Of a stretch of DNA of 64,000 nt, positions 32,924 through 41,468 are shown piece after piece. Below the pieces are notes generated by a model. That model had not been told where the DNA came from and made no database searches. It saw only the letters and a list, made by a program, of their open reading frames with translations. The position numbers and the translations under genes were made by a program. How positions within the stretch are numbered: the first letter of the stretch is position 1; each line of letters starts with the position of its first letter. This DNA is from Allobosea sp039673065 (GTDB lineage Bacteria; Pseudomonadota; Alphaproteobacteria; Rhizobiales; Beijerinckiaceae): the NCBI RefSeq assembly GCF_039673065.1, contig NZ_JBDJKW010000008.1:124001-188000 (forward strand). Direction: 5' to 3'.

Positions 32924-34060
32924 TCAGGCCGCCCGGGCCGTCCCGATCAGCCCTGCGCCCGGCGCGGCTTGCGCATAGACGCGCCCGAAGCGGTTGGCGA
33001 GGAATTCCGGCAGGCCGATCTCCTCCTGCCGCACGAAGCCGCGCTGCGGCAGCGCGCCGGCGGCCAGAAGGTCGAGCACCGTGCAGATGCCGGCGGCGGT
33101 GGTGATCTGGATCGCGGAGCGCGGCTTGCCGCCGACCACGCCGCTATAGATCTTGTGGGCATAGCTGGTCTGGACCAGCCGCCCGTCGATCCGCCCGCTG
33201 GCGGCGACGAAGATCACCACCACGTCCTGCAGCGTGCCGGGCAAAGCGTGCTCGAAAATGTCCTTCAGCACCGCGCGCCGGTCGGCGAGGCGCAGATCCT
33301 GCAGCAGCGCCTTCATGATCGCGCAATGGCCGGGATAGCGAATGGTGCGGTAGTTCAGCGCCCGGACCTTGCCGGCCAGGCTGTCGCAGAGCGTGCCGAG
33401 CCCGCCCGAGGTGTTGAAGGCCTCGTAGGTGACGCCGTCGAGCGAGAATTCCTCGCGCTCCTCCATCGCCGGCACCAGCACGCGCTGGCCGGCGACGATC
33501 GCCTCGCAGGGCTCGCAATACTCGTTGATGACGCCGTCCGTGCTCCAGGTCAGGTTATAGTTCAGCGCGTTCGAAGGATATTGCGGTAGTGCCCCGACGC
33601 GCAGCTTCAGGCTGTCCAGCGTCTCGAAGCGCCCGGCGAGATCGGCCGCGACGATCGAGATGAAGCCGGGCGCCAGCCCGCATTGCGGGATCAGCGCGCT
33701 GCGCGCCGCGCCCGCGAGTTCGCGGACCCGGCGGGTGCTGGCGACGTCCTCGGTCAGGTCGAGATAATGCACGCCCTGCGCGACCGCGGCTTCGGCGATG
33801 CGGGCGGTGAGGTGGAAGGGCGCCGCGCTCAGCACGGCGAAGGCCCCGGCGAGCAGATCGCTCAGTGCGGCGCCGTCGGCGATGTCGATCCGCCGCGTCG
33901 CGACGGTCTGAGAGGTCGCGATCGCGGCGAGTTGGCGCGCATCGGCATCGGCGATGGTGACGCGATAGTCGCCGGTCCCGGCCAGGAGTTCGGCGATCGT
34001 CGTGCCGATCTTGCCGGCGCCGATCACAACGACATTCTTCTGCTGCCCGTTGCTATGCAT
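32924..34060 (-). CDS. Saccharopine dehydrogenase-like NAD(P)-binding oxidoreductase
   Basis: A 378-residue enzyme. VVVIGAGKIGTTIAELLAGTG (near 10-30) is the Rossmann loop, VHYLDLTEDV the saccharopine-dehydrogenase signature, CGLAPGFISIVAADLA the domain junction, and NLTWSTDGVINEYCEPCEAI the catalytic domain. Family members act on amino-acid conjugates such as saccharopine, lysine or carboxynorspermidine. The start is uncertain (34060 or 34069). It faces a divergent Lrp-type regulator across 120 bp, which suggests induction by an amino acid. Lysine metabolism is a reasonable inference, not shown. Confidence 0.82.
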   Translation of the reverse strand: MHSNGQQKNVVVIGAGKIGTTIAELLAGTGDYRVTIADADARQLAAIATSQTVATRRIDIADGAALSDLLAGAFAVLSAAPFHLTARIAEAAVAQGVHYLDLTEDVASTRRVRELAGAARSALIPQCGLAPGFISIVAADLAGRFETLDSLKLRVGALPQYPSNALNYNLTWSTDGVINEYCEPCEAIVAGQRVLVPAMEEREEFSLDGVTYEAFNTSGGLGTLCDSLAGKVRALNYRTIRYPGHCAIMKALLQDLRLADRRAVLKDIFEHALPGTLQDVVVIFVAASGRIDGRLVQTSYAHKIYSGVVGGKPRSAIQITTAAGICTVLDLLAAGALPQRGFVRQEEIGLPEFLANRFGRVYAQAAPGAGLIGTARAA

Positions 34061-34130
34061 GTCTTTCATCCCCCGCGAACCGGTTCGCCACAAGTCTGCC
34101 GGCGATATCGGCGGATGGAAGAGGATGTTT

Positions 34131-34184
34131 CGACGCTATGATGGGGTGATTTCGTCGGATCGTCGGCTATGATCGTCGCTATGA
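34131..34184. promoter_or_regulatory. Three-copy repeat between the dehydrogenase gene and its Lrp regulator
   Basis: CGACGCTATGA (34131-34141), CGTCGGCTATGA (34161-34172) and CGTCGCTATGA (34174-34184) form a direct repeat in the divergent spacer; the last two contain the two candidate start codons of the regulator. They could be Lrp-family binding sites for autoregulation. Confidence 0.35.
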
Positions 34185-34612
34185 CGATCGACGCCACCGA
34201 CCGACAGCTGATCGCCCTGCTGATGGAGAACGCTCGCGCGCCGGTCGCCGAGCTCGGCCGCCGGCTCGGCCTGTCGCGCACCACGGTGCAGAGCCGGATC
34301 GAGCGGCTGGAGCGGCGCGGCGTCGTCGCCGGCTATGCGGCCCGGCTCTCCGACGCTTTCGAGAAGGGGCAGGTGCGGGCCCATGTCTCGGTGACGGTGG
34401 GCGCCAAGGCGGCGCCGCGGGTCGAGGCGGAGTTGCGCCGCATCCCCGAGGTGCGCACGCTGCACTCGGTCAGCGGGCATTTCGATATGATCGCGGTGGT
34501 GGTCGCCGCCTCGATCGGCGAGCTCGATCTGCTGATCGACCGGATCGGCGGGCTGGACGGCGTCGAGCGCACCCTGTCCTCGATCATCCTCTCGACGCGG
34601 ATCGATCGCTGA
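34181..34612 (+). CDS. Lrp/AsnC family transcriptional regulator
   Basis: A 143-residue regulator with an N-terminal helix-turn-helix (DATDRQLIALLMENARAPVAELGRRLGLSRTTVQSRIERLERRG) and a C-terminal RAM (ACT-like) domain that binds amino acids and builds octamers (RAHVSVTVGAKAAPRVEAEL, VSGHFDMIAVVVAASIGELD). The start at 34181 gives the usual short N-terminus; 34169 in frame would add MIVA. No Shine-Dalgarno precedes either. It probably controls the divergent saccharopine-dehydrogenase-like gene. Confidence 0.88.
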   Translation: MTIDATDRQLIALLMENARAPVAELGRRLGLSRTTVQSRIERLERRGVVAGYAARLSDAFEKGQVRAHVSVTVGAKAAPRVEAELRRIPEVRTLHSVSGHFDMIAVVVAASIGELDLLIDRIGGLDGVERTLSSIILSTRIDR

Positions 34613-34685
34613 GCCGTGATCCGCCATGCGGTTGCGGGCGGTGCCCGCTCCGCCCAGCCTGGCCTCTCACCTGGATGCCCCTGCC

Positions 34686-35630
34686 ATGATCCTCGTCTGC
34701 GGCGAAGCGCTGGTCGATCTCTTCCTCGGCGAGGCGGAGGGCGCGCGCCTGCCGGCGGTCGCGGTCGCCGGCGGCTCGCCCTTCAACGTCGCCGTGGCGC
34801 TGGCCCGGCTCGGTGTCGCCACCGGCTTCCTCGGCGGGGTCTCTACCGACGCCTTCGGCACCATGCTGGCCGGCGTGCTGGCGCGCGAGGGCGTCGATGG
34901 GCGCCATCTGCTGCGCAGCGCCCGGCCGACGACGATCTCGGTGGTGGCGACCGGGCCGGGCGGCGAGCCGGTCTACGATTTCCGCGGCATGGGCGCGGCT
35001 GACCGGGCGATCACGCGCGCCGACCTGCCGGCCACGCTGCCGGCCGAGGTCAGGGCGCTCGCCTTCGGCTCCTACAGCCTCGTGGCCGAGCCGGTCGGCA
35101 CGGCGCTGGCCGGGCTGGCTGAGCGTGAGGCGGGCGAGCGCCTCGTCAGCGTCGACATCAACCTGCGCCCGACGGTCGAGCCGGAGATCGGCCGCTGGCG
35201 CGACGCGCTCGCCCGGATCGGGCGTGTCGCGAGCATCGTCAAGGCGAGCGAGGAGGACGTGGCCGGGCTGTTCGGCCCCGGCATGGCGCTGGCGGAGGCC
35301 GCCCGCGCCTGGCTGGATCGCGGCGCCGGGCTGGTGGTGATCACCCGCGGTGCGGCCGGCGCCAGCGCCTGGACGCGCGGTGGCGAGGTCTCGGTCGCGG
35401 CGAAGCCGGCCTCGGTCGTCGACACGGTCGGCGCCGGCGACAGCTTTCACGCGGCGCTGCTGGCCGGGCTCTTGCGCGAGGGCCTGCTGACGCGCGCCGG
35501 CGTCGCAGGGCTCGCGCCCGAGATGCTTGCGCGCCTGCTGGCAGAGGCCGCCGCGGCCGCCGCGATCACCGTGTCGCGGCGCGGCGCCGACACGCCGCGC
35601 GCGCTGGAACTGGCGCAGGCGCTCGCCTGA
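34686..35630 (+). CDS. PfkB family sugar kinase, fructokinase-like
   Basis: A 314-residue ribokinase-fold kinase. MILVCGEALVDLF opens the chain, and AVAGGSPFNVAVALARLG is the PfkB N-terminal signature. VDINLRPTVEPE and DTVGAGDSFHAALLAGLL follow; the second is the anion-hole/catalytic-base motif with Asp in GAGDSF. Fructokinase is the usual assignment for this length and motif set. The ATG at 34686 removes 20 unlike residues. It follows the Lrp gene by 73 bp but is likelier to belong with the sugar genes that follow. Confidence 0.87.
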   Translation: MILVCGEALVDLFLGEAEGARLPAVAVAGGSPFNVAVALARLGVATGFLGGVSTDAFGTMLAGVLAREGVDGRHLLRSARPTTISVVATGPGGEPVYDFRGMGAADRAITRADLPATLPAEVRALAFGSYSLVAEPVGTALAGLAEREAGERLVSVDINLRPTVEPEIGRWRDALARIGRVASIVKASEEDVAGLFGPGMALAEAARAWLDRGAGLVVITRGAAGASAWTRGGEVSVAAKPASVVDTVGAGDSFHAALLAGLLREGLLTRAGVAGLAPEMLARLLAEAAAAAAITVSRRGADTPRALELAQALA

Positions 35631-35637
35631 AGCCGCG

Positions 35638-36300
35638 TCAGGCCGCGAAGCGCGCCACCTCGGCGAAGCTGTCGAGCGTCAGGTCGGGCGCCAGCGCCTG
35701 GCAGGCCTCGCGATCGCCGAAGCCGTAGCGCGCCCAGGCCACGGCCGCGCCGATGTTCCGCGCGAAGCGGATATCGGTGACCGTGTCGCCGACCATCAGG
35801 GTCTGGGCCGGCGTGATCGCCGGGAAGCGCGGCGCCACCACGTCGCTGTAGCTGCCCGGCTCGGGCTTGCGCACGAAGCCCGGCCTGTCGCCGAGGATCA
35901 TCTCGAACTGGTCGTGCAGGCCGAAATGCACCAGCGCCTGTTCCAGCGCGACAATGCCCTTGTTGCTCAGCACGATCTTGCGGCAGCCGGCGGCGTCGAG
36001 CTTCTGCAGGCCCTCGCGCACGCCGGGGAAGAGCACCGAGCGGGCGAGGCCCTCGCCGCTGTTGTAGATCTCGCGATAGCGCACGCCCCAGTCGAGGCAT
36101 TGCTGGTGGCCCGAGGGCAGGCCGAGCAGCGTCGCAAACACCTCCTCGACCACGACGCCGCTGCTGATCAGCCGGTCGATCGCGTCGGCGGGCGGCACAG
36201 GCTGGCCATTGTCGCTGAAGGTCAGGCCGATCACGTGGCGCGCCGCCTCGTGCGTGCTGCAGAGTGTGCCGTCGAAATCGATGATCGCGAGCTTGTACAC
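35638..36300 (-). CDS. HAD family hydrolase (phosphoglycolate phosphatase-like, subfamily IA)
   Basis: A 220-residue phosphatase. IIDFDGTL (6-13) has the nucleophile D8 and acid D10. A helical cap precedes IVLSNKG (motif II), RKPEPGS (motif III lysine) and MVGDTVTDI (motif IV). It starts with GTG at 36300, with AAGGAG upstream. It converges on the fructokinase-like gene (8 bp between stops) and lies downstream of the DeoR regulator on the same strand, so it may dephosphorylate a sugar phosphate of this module. Confidence 0.87.
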   Translation of the reverse strand: MYKLAIIDFDGTLCSTHEAARHVIGLTFSDNGQPVPPADAIDRLISSGVVVEEVFATLLGLPSGHQQCLDWGVRYREIYNSGEGLARSVLFPGVREGLQKLDAAGCRKIVLSNKGIVALEQALVHFGLHDQFEMILGDRPGFVRKPEPGSYSDVVAPRFPAITPAQTLMVGDTVTDIRFARNIGAAVAWARYGFGDREACQALAPDLTLDSFAEVARFAA

Positions 36301-36354
36301 GGCGTCGCCGCTCCTTCTGCCGCCTGGCGGCCCTGGTGTCGGGGAAAGGCGGGG

Positions 36355-37134
36355 CTACCGGGCGGGTGATGCGATGATCAGTTCGCAGCGCGCGTCGCGA
36401 ATCATCTGCATCGTCGCCGGGCCCGGCTCCCGGTCGGTGATCAATGTGCCGATTTCGCTGAGATGCGCCACCCGCGACATCGCCACACGGCTGAACTTGC
36501 TGTGGTCGGCGAGCAGGATGGAGCGGCGGGCGTTGCGCAGCATGGTGCGCCCGACCACCGCCTCGTCGTCGCGGTATTCCAGCAGGTTACCGTCCTGGTC
36601 GATGCCGCCGATGCTGGTGATGAACAGGTCGCAGCGATACTGCTCGACGAAGCTCGCCGCATGCATGCCGCCCATCGCCCGGTTGGGGCCGAGCCAGCGT
36701 CCGCCGGTGATCATGATCGAGATCTCGGGGCACTTGTCGAGGATCGCGGCGGCCGCCGTGCTGCTGGTGACGACGCGCAGCCCGCTCGGCCGGCGCTCGG
36801 CCACCGCCTTGGCGAGCGCGTCGACCGTGGTGCCCGGCGTCAGGAAGAGCGAGCTGCCCGGCTTGACGAACTCGGCCGCGGCGCGGGCGATCGCCGCCTT
36901 CTCCGAGGCGGTCTCGACATGGCGCAGGCCGTAATCGGCATTGGCGGTGCTGAGATTGGCGCTCGCCCCGCCGTGATGGCGGCGCAGCAGCCCGCGATCG
37001 GACAGTTCCTGCAGGTCGCGCCGCAGCGTCTGCGGCGTGACGTTGAAGGTCTCGACCAGTTCCTCGATGGCGGCATAGCCGCGCCGGGCGAGGATATCGA
37101 GAATATCCGTATGGCGTTTGCTCAGGGGCTCCAT
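36355..37134 (-). CDS. DeoR/GlpR family transcriptional regulator
   Basis: A 259-residue repressor. The N-terminal helix-turn-helix (RHTDILDILARRGYAAIEELVETFNVTPQTLRRDLQEL, with RRDL in the recognition helix) is followed by the DeoR C-terminal sugar-phosphate sensor domain (KAAIARAAAEFVKPGSSLFLTPGTTVDALAKAV; VVTSST; ITGG). It is divergent from the PfkB kinase gene, and the 228-bp region between carries repeats matching those before the aldolase gene. A phosphorylated sugar made by the neighbouring kinase is the likely inducer. Confidence 0.92.
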   Translation of the reverse strand: MEPLSKRHTDILDILARRGYAAIEELVETFNVTPQTLRRDLQELSDRGLLRRHHGGASANLSTANADYGLRHVETASEKAAIARAAAEFVKPGSSLFLTPGTTVDALAKAVAERRPSGLRVVTSSTAAAAILDKCPEISIMITGGRWLGPNRAMGGMHAASFVEQYRCDLFITSIGGIDQDGNLLEYRDDEAVVGRTMLRNARRSILLADHSKFSRVAMSRVAHLSEIGTLITDREPGPATMQMIRDARCELIIASPAR

Positions 37135-37169
37135 GGAGCGTCAGGCCTATATGCAGCGAACGGGACGGG

Positions 37170-37214
37170 CAATGCGCGTTTGCGAAAATGATCTTGCGAA
37201 AAAGAAAACGCAAG
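37170..37214. promoter_or_regulatory. Candidate DeoR-type operators between deoR-like and pfkB-like genes
   Basis: CAATGCGCGTTT (37170-37181) is followed by a 9-bp direct repeat TTGCGAAAA (37180-37188 and 37194-37202), and CTTGCG (37193-37198) pairs with CGCAAG (37209-37214). CAATGC(A)GCGTTT recurs before the aldolase gene at 38281-38294. Confidence 0.5.
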
Positions 37215-37362
37215 GCATCATCACGGCGGCCGCGCAGACGGATCCTGCCGGCCGCAGCGACACGATGATCCGGTCGGGATGAAACATGTTCGAGGCGCGG
37301 CCCCTGGGCTGCCGGCCATGCGGCCGGCCGGCCGATCTCCCCCTGGCGGCGGGAGCGCGTCG

Positions 37363-38271
37363 ATGAGCGGGCCTGTCATCGTCTGCGTCGGCAATCTCGT
37401 CTATGATGAGGTCTTCCGGGTCGAAACCCTGCCCTCCGCCGGGATCAAGACCGGCTGCACCGGCTATTCCGAGCGCTTCGGCGGGCCGGCTGCGACGGCT
37501 GCGGTGGCGATCTGCCGGCTCGGCGGCCAGGCCGCCTTCTGGGGCCGGGTAGGCGCCGACGCCGCCGGCGATCTCGGCATCGCGACGCTGCGTGGACATG
37601 GCGTCGATTGCGCCGGCGTGGTGGTGAAGCCCGAGGGGCGGACGCTGCGCGCCATCGTCTTCGTCGACGATCGCGGCGAGCGCATGATCGTCTCCAACCG
37701 CTACAGCCTCGCCCCCGATGCCGACGGATTGCCGGCGGACGGGCTCGAACAGGCCGGTGTCGTGCTGGCCGATACGCGCTGGCCTGCCGGCGCCCATATC
37801 GCCTTCGAACGCGCCAAAGCCGCCGGAATCCCGCGCGTTCTCGACGCGGACGGCGGCAGTGTGGCCGACAACCAGCGCCTGATCGAGGCGGCCGACCATG
37901 TCGTGTTTTCCAGCGAGGGCCTGCGCGATCATGCCGGCGAGGGCGAGCCCGAGGCGCTGCTGCGGCACTGCGCGGGGAATGGTCGTACCGTCTTCGCGGT
38001 CACCTGCGGCTCCGGCGGCAGCCTCTGGCTCGTCGATGGCGTGCTCGCCCATGTGCCGGCCTATCGGGTCGCGGTCAGGGATACGACCGGCTGCGGCGAC
38101 GTCTTCCACGGCGCCTATGCGATGGCCCTCGCCGAGGGGCGCCCGCCGGTCGAGGCGGCACGCTTCGCCTCCGCCGTGGCGGCGCTCAAGGCCGAGCGCG
38201 GCGAGGGCTGGAACGGCATGCCCGACCGCGCCTCCGTCGAGGCGCTGATGGCACGTGGCGCGACGGGCTGA
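37363..38271 (+). CDS. PfkB family sugar kinase (ribokinase/KDG kinase-like)
   Basis: A 302-residue ribokinase-fold kinase. VCVGNLVYDEVFRVETLP begins the chain; RFGGPAATAAVAICRLGG is PfkB signature 1 and RDTTGCGDVFHGAYAMAL is signature 2 with catalytic Asp in GCGDVF. The Gly-Cys-Gly-Asp variant occurs in several ribokinase-like subfamilies. ATG 37363 has GGGAG at 37351-37355. First gene of the run kinase, aldolase, ABC transporter. The sugar is unknown; the neighbouring aldolase suggests a ketose phosphate route. Confidence 0.88.
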   Translation: MSGPVIVCVGNLVYDEVFRVETLPSAGIKTGCTGYSERFGGPAATAAVAICRLGGQAAFWGRVGADAAGDLGIATLRGHGVDCAGVVVKPEGRTLRAIVFVDDRGERMIVSNRYSLAPDADGLPADGLEQAGVVLADTRWPAGAHIAFERAKAAGIPRVLDADGGSVADNQRLIEAADHVVFSSEGLRDHAGEGEPEALLRHCAGNGRTVFAVTCGSGGSLWLVDGVLAHVPAYRVAVRDTTGCGDVFHGAYAMALAEGRPPVEAARFASAVAALKAERGEGWNGMPDRASVEALMARGATG

Positions 38272-38280
38272 CGGCTTTCG

Positions 38281-38369
38281 CAATGCAGCGTTTTCAATTC
38301 GCATTGCAACATATCGAACGCGATATCTGATCGAAAGCGATAATAGTACTTGCGATAGCGAACATCGCA
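38281..38369. promoter_or_regulatory. Array of dyads upstream of the aldolase gene, GlpR/DeoR-like
   Basis: Four AT-rich dyads: CAATGC (38281-38286) with GCATTG (38301-38306); ATATCG-AACG-CGATAT (38311-38326); ATCG-AAAG-CGAT (38330-38341); TGCGAT (38351-38356) with ATCGCA (38364-38369). The segment TGCGATAGCGAACAT (38351-38365) resembles the TTCGATAACGAACAT-type core I recall for GlpR operators. GATAAT (38339-38344) could be a -10. Likely sites for the nearby DeoR-family protein. Confidence 0.55.
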
Positions 38370-38473
38370 TGCATCAATCCGGTCGAGCGCTCACGGGCGC
38401 CGGCCCGGTGGAGACCGGCCGGGCCCGAACCCGCGCCGCGCCCCGCGTTTCCAAGCCGTTCCGAAGGTGACCC

Positions 38474-39880
38474 ATGGCCTGTTCCACGCCCGCCGAGCTG
38501 ATCCAAGACCTGAAGGCGATCGGTGTCGATCTGTCCGGGGCCTCGCCCGATTTCTCGAAGAGCAGCCGGCCGCCGGCCGAGATGATCGACCGCTGGGCCG
38601 AGACGGCGGCCATCGCCGAGCCGGCCGCCCGCTCGGTCGCGATCTGGGCGATCCGCGAGGCCGCGCTCGCCGCCGGCATCGTGCCGTCCTCGATCCAGGA
38701 ACTCTATCTCGCCTGCGCCGCCGGCAAATGGTCGGGCCGCACCGTGCCGGCCATGAACCTGCGCGGCTGGACCTATCACACCGTCCGCTCGGTCTTCCGC
38801 GCCGCCAAGGAGCTCGACTCCAAGCTGTTCATCTTCGAGCAGGCGGTCGGCGAATGGCTCTACGCCCAGCAGCCCCCGGCCGAATACGCCGCCGGCGTGC
38901 TCGCCGCCGCCCTGCGCGAGGGCTATACCGGCCCGGTCTTCCTGCAGGCCGACCACGACCAGATCAACGCCAAGGCCTATCTGGCCGATCCCAAGGCCGA
39001 GGTCGCCAAGCTCGAGACGATCATGCGCGAGCAGATCGCCGCCGGCCTCTACAGCATCGACATCGACGCCTCGACCGTGGTCGACCTCTCGCTGCCGACC
39101 GTCGAGGACCAGCAGCGCGTCAACGCCGAGCTGACCGCGCATTTCACCCAGTTCGTGCGCGGCATCGAGCCGAAGGGCATCAACATCTCGCTCGGCGCCG
39201 AGATCGGCGAGGTCGGCCACGAGAACACCACGCCGGAGGAGCTGCGCTCCTTCATGAAGGTCTATCTCGAGGAGATGGCCAAGCGCGATCCCAAGGCGCC
39301 GATCGTCAGCAAGATCTCGATCAATTCGGGCACCTATCACGGCGGCAAGGTACTGCCGGACGGCACGCTCGCCCCCGTCACGGTCGATTACGAGCTGCTG
39401 AAGACGATCTCGACGATCTGCCGGCAGGACTACAACATGGCCGGCGCGGTGCAGCACGGCGCCTCGACGCTGCCGGGCGAGCAGCTCGCCATGCTGCCGA
39501 AGGCGGAGGCCGTCGAGGTCCATCTCGCGCTCGGCTTCAACAACCTGATCTTCGACCACCCGGCGCTGCCGCAGGCGATGCGCGACCAGATCCGCGACTA
39601 CACCTTCGCCAACCACGCCCATGAGCGCGGCAAGGACGAGACCGAGGCGCAGTTCTTCTACAACACGCGCAAGAAGTCCTGGAAGGTGATGAAGGAAGCG
39701 TTCTGGGCGATGCCCAAGGAGCCGACCGACGCCATCATGGCCTCGCTCCAGGAGATATTCCGCAACATGTTCACCTGGATGAACGTCGGCGGCACCAGCA
39801 AGCTCGTCACCGAGAACACCACGCTGGTGAAGATCGCGCCGCCGGTTCCCGACGCGCTAGCCAAGGCCCGCGCGGCCTGA
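38474..39880 (+). CDS. Class II fructose-bisphosphate aldolase-like protein
   Basis: A 468-residue cytoplasmic protein of the class II aldolase TIM-barrel superfamily. PVFLQADHDQ (155-164, with D160 and H161 as expected general acid and zinc ligand), YSIDIDAST, EIGEVGHEN with a Glu, SINSGTYHGG and AVQHGAST with His fit the zinc-site pattern. It is about 100 residues longer than ordinary Fba/GatY and lacks the usual LHGGSG, so it is a distinct branch with unknown sugar phosphate. Set between a kinase gene and a sugar ABC transporter, it probably cleaves the phosphorylated sugar. Confidence 0.75.
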   Translation: MACSTPAELIQDLKAIGVDLSGASPDFSKSSRPPAEMIDRWAETAAIAEPAARSVAIWAIREAALAAGIVPSSIQELYLACAAGKWSGRTVPAMNLRGWTYHTVRSVFRAAKELDSKLFIFEQAVGEWLYAQQPPAEYAAGVLAAALREGYTGPVFLQADHDQINAKAYLADPKAEVAKLETIMREQIAAGLYSIDIDASTVVDLSLPTVEDQQRVNAELTAHFTQFVRGIEPKGINISLGAEIGEVGHENTTPEELRSFMKVYLEEMAKRDPKAPIVSKISINSGTYHGGKVLPDGTLAPVTVDYELLKTISTICRQDYNMAGAVQHGASTLPGEQLAMLPKAEAVEVHLALGFNNLIFDHPALPQAMRDQIRDYTFANHAHERGKDETEAQFFYNTRKKSWKVMKEAFWAMPKEPTDAIMASLQEIFRNMFTWMNVGGTSKLVTENTTLVKIAPPVPDALAKARAA

Positions 39881-39892
39881 CGACGACGACAT

Positions 39893-39921
39893 GGGCGCGC
39901 CCGCTTCACGCGGACGCGCCC
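39893..39921 (+). repeat. Stem-loop after the aldolase gene
   Basis: GGGCGCG (39893-39899) pairs with CGCGCCC (39915-39921) and CCGC (39901-39904) with GCGG (39910-39913), one C/A mismatch, loop TTCAC. It begins 12 nt after the stop and has no T-tract. Possibly an attenuator or mRNA stabiliser before the binding-protein gene. Confidence 0.4.
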
Positions 39922-40006
39922 GGGCCGCCCAGGCCCGCGACCACGCCTGCCAACGAGACGAGCCGCGATCAGCGGCCGGCCATAAACGAACCCGGGAGAA
40001 ACGCTC

Positions 40007-41290
40007 ATGGATCGCACACGTAGATCGTCCCTGCTCAAGATCGCCGGGATGGCGCTCGCCTCGATGATCAGCCTGCCGACGCTCGCCATGGCGCAGCAGA
40101 AGGAGGTGCGCTGGGGCCAGTGGAAGGGACCCGAGGTCGGCGAGAAGTTCATGTCCGAGCTCAAGGCGGCCTTCGAGAAGGACCATCCGGACATCAAGCT
40201 CGTGCCGGTGGATTCGCCCTTCAACGGCTTCCACGACCGCGCGCTGGTGCTGCACCAGGCCAACAAGCTGCCCGACGTGCTGCTGGTCCAGGTCGACTGG
40301 GTCGCCGAATTCGCCGATCTCGGCCTGATCGAGCCGCTGGATGAGCGCATCGCCAAGGAGCCGAAGGAGTTCTTCGGCAATATCCCGACCACCTTCCACA
40401 CCAAATGGCGCGGCAAGCAGTACTACCTGCCGATCGAGTCGGGCGCGGTCGCGCTGTTCTGGAACACCCAGCGCTTCAAGGAGGCCGGCCTTTCCGGGCC
40501 GCCGAAGACCTGGGACGAGTTCGCCGATTATGCGCGCAAGCTCAGCAATCCCGACAAGCGCCAGTTCGCGGTCACCGGCACGCTGCAGGGCGAGCCGCCG
40601 ACCAACATGACCTACGAGATCTATCCGCTGCTGCTGCAGGCGGGCGCCAAGATCATCGATTCCGAGACCAACAAGGCGGTGTTCAACAGCCCCGAGGGCG
40701 TCAAGGCGATCGAGTGGTATGTCGACCGCATCAACAAGGACAAGATCTCGGTGCCGGGCGTGCTGAGCAATGGCGAGAAGGAGAAGCGCGCCAACTTCGC
40801 CTCCGGCAACGTCGCGATGATGTTCGAGGGGCCCTGGGGCGTCGCCATCCAGAAGCAGCTCAACCCCAACCTGACCTACGACATCGCTCCGCTGCCCAAG
40901 GGCGCCACCACCGGCACCATGGTGCGCGGCTCGCTCAACGCGCTGACCAGCCAGGCGCGCGACAAGGACGCCGCCTGGACCTTCATGCGCTGGATGTCGG
41001 GGCCGAAGGGCATCGAGATGTGGTCGAAGGGCACGGGTGCCTTCCCGGCGCGCAGCGACGTGGCCAGCCAGGACTGGTTCAAGGAGCGCAAGCTCTTCCA
41101 GGCCTTCGTCACGCAGATGTCGGCCGAGAACGCCAACTCGCCCTTCCTCGTGATGCCGAACGCCGTGCAGATGAACAAGATCATGAGCACGGAGATCCAG
41201 AACGTCGTGCAGGGCAAGAAGACCGCCAAGCAGGCGCTCGACGACGCCGCGGGCGAGTGGAACAAGATCTTCGCCGCCGCGGCGAAGTAA
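40007..41290 (+). CDS. Sugar ABC transporter substrate-binding protein (family 1)
   Basis: A 427-residue periplasmic receptor. An Arg-rich signal peptide (MDRTRRSSLLKIAGMALASM, cleavage after AMA) precedes EVRWGQWKGPEVG. FEKDHPDIKLVPVDSPFNGF, LPDVLLVQVDWVAEFADLGLIEPLDE, YYLPIESGAVALFWNTQRFKEAG and FASGNVAMMFEGPWGVA are typical of MalE/UgpB-like sugar receptors. SD GGGAGAA precedes ATG 40007. The ligand is unknown. It is followed by 178 bp containing a large hairpin before the permease genes. Confidence 0.93.
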   Translation: MDRTRRSSLLKIAGMALASMISLPTLAMAQQKEVRWGQWKGPEVGEKFMSELKAAFEKDHPDIKLVPVDSPFNGFHDRALVLHQANKLPDVLLVQVDWVAEFADLGLIEPLDERIAKEPKEFFGNIPTTFHTKWRGKQYYLPIESGAVALFWNTQRFKEAGLSGPPKTWDEFADYARKLSNPDKRQFAVTGTLQGEPPTNMTYEIYPLLLQAGAKIIDSETNKAVFNSPEGVKAIEWYVDRINKDKISVPGVLSNGEKEKRANFASGNVAMMFEGPWGVAIQKQLNPNLTYDIAPLPKGATTGTMVRGSLNALTSQARDKDAAWTFMRWMSGPKGIEMWSKGTGAFPARSDVASQDWFKERKLFQAFVTQMSAENANSPFLVMPNAVQMNKIMSTEIQNVVQGKKTAKQALDDAAGEWNKIFAAAAK

Positions 41291-41316
41291 AGCCACCGCA
41301 CCGCCCGCATGTGAGC

Positions 41317-41362
41317 GGCGCCGCCGCCGGCCGGACCCGAAAGGGACGGCCGGGACGGCGCC
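41317..41362 (+). repeat. Large hairpin with GAAA tetraloop between receptor and permease genes
   Basis: GGCGCCG (41317-41323) pairs with CGGCGCC (41356-41362), CCGGCCG (41327-41333) with CGGCCGG (41347-41353) and CCC with GGG (41336-41338, 41343-41345), closing a GAAA loop of the GNRA type, with small internal loops. It starts 27 nt after the receptor stop and has no T-tract. Likely an mRNA-stability or attenuation element. Confidence 0.6.
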
Positions 41363-41468
41363 CCGCCACCGCCCGCGATCGCCCGGAGGGGGCAGGCGTC
41401 CCCTCCGTCCGTTGCACCAGGGCCGGCGCACGCGCCGACCCCGCAAGACCGGCGTGCCAGGTTCCCCC

